From assembly GCA_019648995.1 (NCBI GenBank), contig BLXT01000976.1, forward strand, positions 800,272 through 835,936: a stretch of 35,665 nucleotides of DNA, in the 5' to 3' direction. Under the pieces are notes generated by a model. The model saw only the letters and a list, made by a program, of their open reading frames with translations, did no database searches and was not told the DNA's origin. Each line of letters begins with the position of its first letter. Within the stretch, counting starts at the first letter, position 1. This DNA is from Plakobranchus ocellatus (lineage: Eukaryota; Mollusca; Gastropoda; Plakobranchidae). The position numbers were made by a program, and so were the translations under genes. Shown here piece by piece: positions 33,446 to 35,665 of the stretch.

Positions 33446-35580
33446 TGCAAAAAACGAGTATTTTTGAACTGTTATTAGATTCATCTAGTGGAGAAGAAGA
33501 TTGCTTGATGATTCTGGGAGTGACTTGAGTACATCTAAAGATATATCAGACATCGATACCAATATGATCTAGAAATCACCCATAAAGCAATTCTCTTTAT
33601 AAGAAAACATCTGCACTTAGATCTAGACCTAAAAAGGAGAATGTACAACAATTGCCATTTCTTCAAGGGTATCTAAGGGTGCAAAGGGAAAAGGAAAAAG
33701 TACAAATCAGGGCAAATCTAAATCTCATGAGAAGGGTTCAATGAAGGGTTGAATCTAGATCTAGATCTAGACCTACAGGATGAAACTGATGGTCACCTAC
33801 TATGCAAATGACACTGACTGCAGATCTAGAAAAAGATCAAAGTGAGTGGATGGATGTAGGTCGACAATTTTTATTTCAGCAGCATAATTTCAAATTTGAA
33901 GTTGAAAAGAGTGAATTTCATTTTGAAGACACCAATTTCTCAGAAATTAATTCTGTTTCAAAATTTTTTATGGAGAATTTTGGAATCTCTTGCAGTTGAA
34001 ACCATCACAGTCATTTCAACTTTTTGATGCTCAACCAAAACTTAGCCCAACGTCAATATTCCACACTTGGCAGAAAGGAAACAGTGAAGAAATGAACATA
34101 CTTGTCCTGATGGGACATTAAAAAAATCTCATTGTCGACAGCACAACTCTAAAGACCCCTTGTTAGCAACACCATCATTTCCAGCAATCATGGATAGGAA
34201 CAGGTATGAGATGATGATAAAATTTTTTAGTGATTTTTTAATAACATTGAACCACCCAGAGACTCCTCCATGCTTCTATACAAATAATAAACAGCACATT
34301 TCCTTGAAATGTGCTAGATTTGGCATCAAGCTTTTTCCATGGTTGTTCAAAATATAACCAAGTTATAGTAAAGCATTTCCCCACCCCATTCCACAAAGCC
34401 TTCACCCCTTGCAAAAAATTTGTATTGATGAATCCCTCCTTATATTTGGCATCAAGCTTTTTTGACCGATAGCAGCAGCTGCTTGCATTCATTCAAAGTA
34501 TACATTGGAATGGACGATCCAATATCATAGCTGAACAACAAAGTTCCGCCACAATGCACCAACATCATGTCCATCAAAACAAAAACTATAGAACTTCTTA
34601 AGAATTTTTTACACAAAGATTATCATTTCATCACGCTCATTTCACTTTTGGTAGTTTTGAGAAAACTAAGAAAAACTGTAACACCACACTTACTATATTT
34701 TTTCATCATGTGGGTTTTCGTGTTAAAAAAAAATGAATTACAGGGACAAAAATTATCAAGAATTATTGTAGAGGGTGCAGAAAAGGCTTGAGACTATTAT
34801 AGGGCCAAAAAATGAAACTCCCAAAAACTGACTAAGGCAAATGTGTAATGAGCATGTTTATTTGTTTATTGATAATTAGTAAGGTTTTATTCATCTTCTT
34901 GAGTTTTTACATAAGCAGAAGACAATGTGCCGCACTGACTGAAAAATAGCAAAGTTTTAAAAAAAGCAAATAAAATCAATTTATAACAAAGTGGCCTACT
35001 TTAGCTCAAAAGTATGAAGACAGGATGTCGTTATATATGGTGACAACAGCCTTTGGAACTGGAGCTGTGAGAAAACTATGCAGGTGGAAAAACAAATGCA
35101 ATACCCAAATCCATCAAAAACTACAGCAAAAACATGGGTGGAGTAGACAGAATTGACCAAATGCTATAGCCATTCAACTACAATCATGCCATGAGAAAAA
35201 CATTGAAATAGTATGTCAAGCTAGCTGTATCTGATACAGCTTGCTGTACAGAATGGGTACACTGCACTTTGTACTATAAAAAAGGAAAAAATAACTTCCA
35301 AAAATTCACTAGACATGCTGTTGCAGCCCTTCTTTATAGGGATGCAGTTCTCCCAAACATGACTTCAGAGAATGAAGACCTCTTCAGACTCCCGGGCAGG
35401 CATTTTATCTATGAGATTCCCCCTACCCATTGTAAGTAATGTAAGCTACGATCATAAAAATGCTGCAAAGCGAGTTACAAAAAAGGAGCTCATAGAGCCT
35501 CAAGTATCTACTGCCCAAAGTATTCTAGTCAAACCGTGCTTGGCATGCAAAGACACCTACTGGCTGAAAATTTATGGATT
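33446..35580 (+). pseudogene. Decayed piggyBac-type (PGBD-like) transposase
   Basis: Recognisable pieces on the plus strand appear in the right order but are broken by stops and frameshifts: an acidic N-terminal part (DSSSGEED at about 33480), KCARFGIKLF (34310-34340), CIDESL (about 34420), NMGGVDRIDQ (about 35130), YVKLAVSDTACCTEW (about 35210), and GRHFIYEIPPTHCK leading into a Cys-rich end (35393-35550). These match the DDE piggyBac domain and its C-terminal Cys-rich region. Parts of the catalytic core between 34600 and 35050 are heavily rearranged. It is surely inactive. Exact ends and terminal repeats were not resolved. Confidence 0.85.
33753..33770. repeat. Short CTAGAT tandem repeat
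   Basis: ATCTAGATCTAGATCTAG, three units, inside the decayed piggyBac region; similar TCTAGA words recur around 33600-33830. Confidence 0.85.
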
Positions 35581-35596
35581 AGTAACAACAACAACA

Positions 35597-35665
35597 AAAA
35601 TAGCTACATGGAATGTCAGAACTATGTTACAAAAAGGAAAATTAGATAACATCAAGCTTGAAATG
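35597..35665 (+). mobile_element. 5' end of an RTE-like LINE endonuclease, cut by window edge
   Basis: After an (AAC)n run, an open plus-strand frame reads KIATWNVRTMLQKGKLDN, then IKLEM at the last base. WNVRTM is the first motif of the APE-type endonuclease of RTE-like LINEs. This is the opposite end of a protein of the kind whose C-terminus is seen at 6470 and 25421, so a longer copy may continue past the window. Confidence 0.8.

Noticed and set aside
1-35665. CRISPR arrays, bacterial-style operons or a new multi-gene system
   Set aside because: No regularly spaced repeats with unique spacers and no compact gene cluster. The content is one animal gene plus transposon debris.

Overview
The window is AT-rich eukaryotic genomic DNA: GT-AG introns, tRNA-derived SINEs, non-LTR retrotransposon fragments, a decayed piggyBac-type transposase, microsatellites and one 940-base assembly gap (N run 12233-13172). 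Repeat style (CTAGAT-rich and AGGCCTA-type sequence, tRNA-SINEs, RTE-like LINEs) suggests an invertebrate, perhaps a gastropod mollusc. That is a guess; the sequence itself only says metazoan.

Almost the whole window is one minus-strand gene: the N-terminal third of a PHR-family giant E3 ubiquitin ligase (MYCBP2/PAM, Highwire, RPM-1). I could place 31 coding exons from 32161 down to 1130. Each was found by matching the translated minus strand to the family and closing on AG/GT boundaries. Codon phases agree at every junction that can be tested. Together they give about 1,240 codons: a basic Lys-rich N-terminus, a helical N-terminal region, RCC1-type repeats, a cysteine-rich insert, more RCC1-type repeats, and the first PHR (beta-sandwich) domain. 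The second PHR domain, the RCR region and the catalytic RING part lie beyond position 1. The true start codon is not settled, and a linker between exons 17 and 18 may be hidden in the gap.

Layout from gene 5' to 3' (high to low coordinates): 35597-35665, 5' end of an RTE-like LINE on the plus strand; 33446-35580, dead piggyBac-like transposase on plus; 33340-33382, tentative first exon; 32161-26163, basic N-terminus, helical region and a conserved GLYKxGSGY segment; 23929-15052, RCC1-type region with a 4.5-kb intron; 14662-13207, acidic linker and Cys-rich segment, followed by the gap and a large GA-rich minisatellite (11120-11740); 10280-4521, second RCC1-type block and following conserved exons; 4068-1130, first PHR domain.

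The introns carry the accessory content. There are two nearly identical 5'-truncated LINE 3' ends, each with its own target-site duplication, and a tRNA-derived SINE with a perfect 15-bp duplication. There is also a second tRNA-like SINE, a partial duplication of an exon, an orphan alanine-dehydrogenase-like exon, and an unrecognised 57-codon frame. I see no operon, CRISPR array, defence island or other new multi-gene system.
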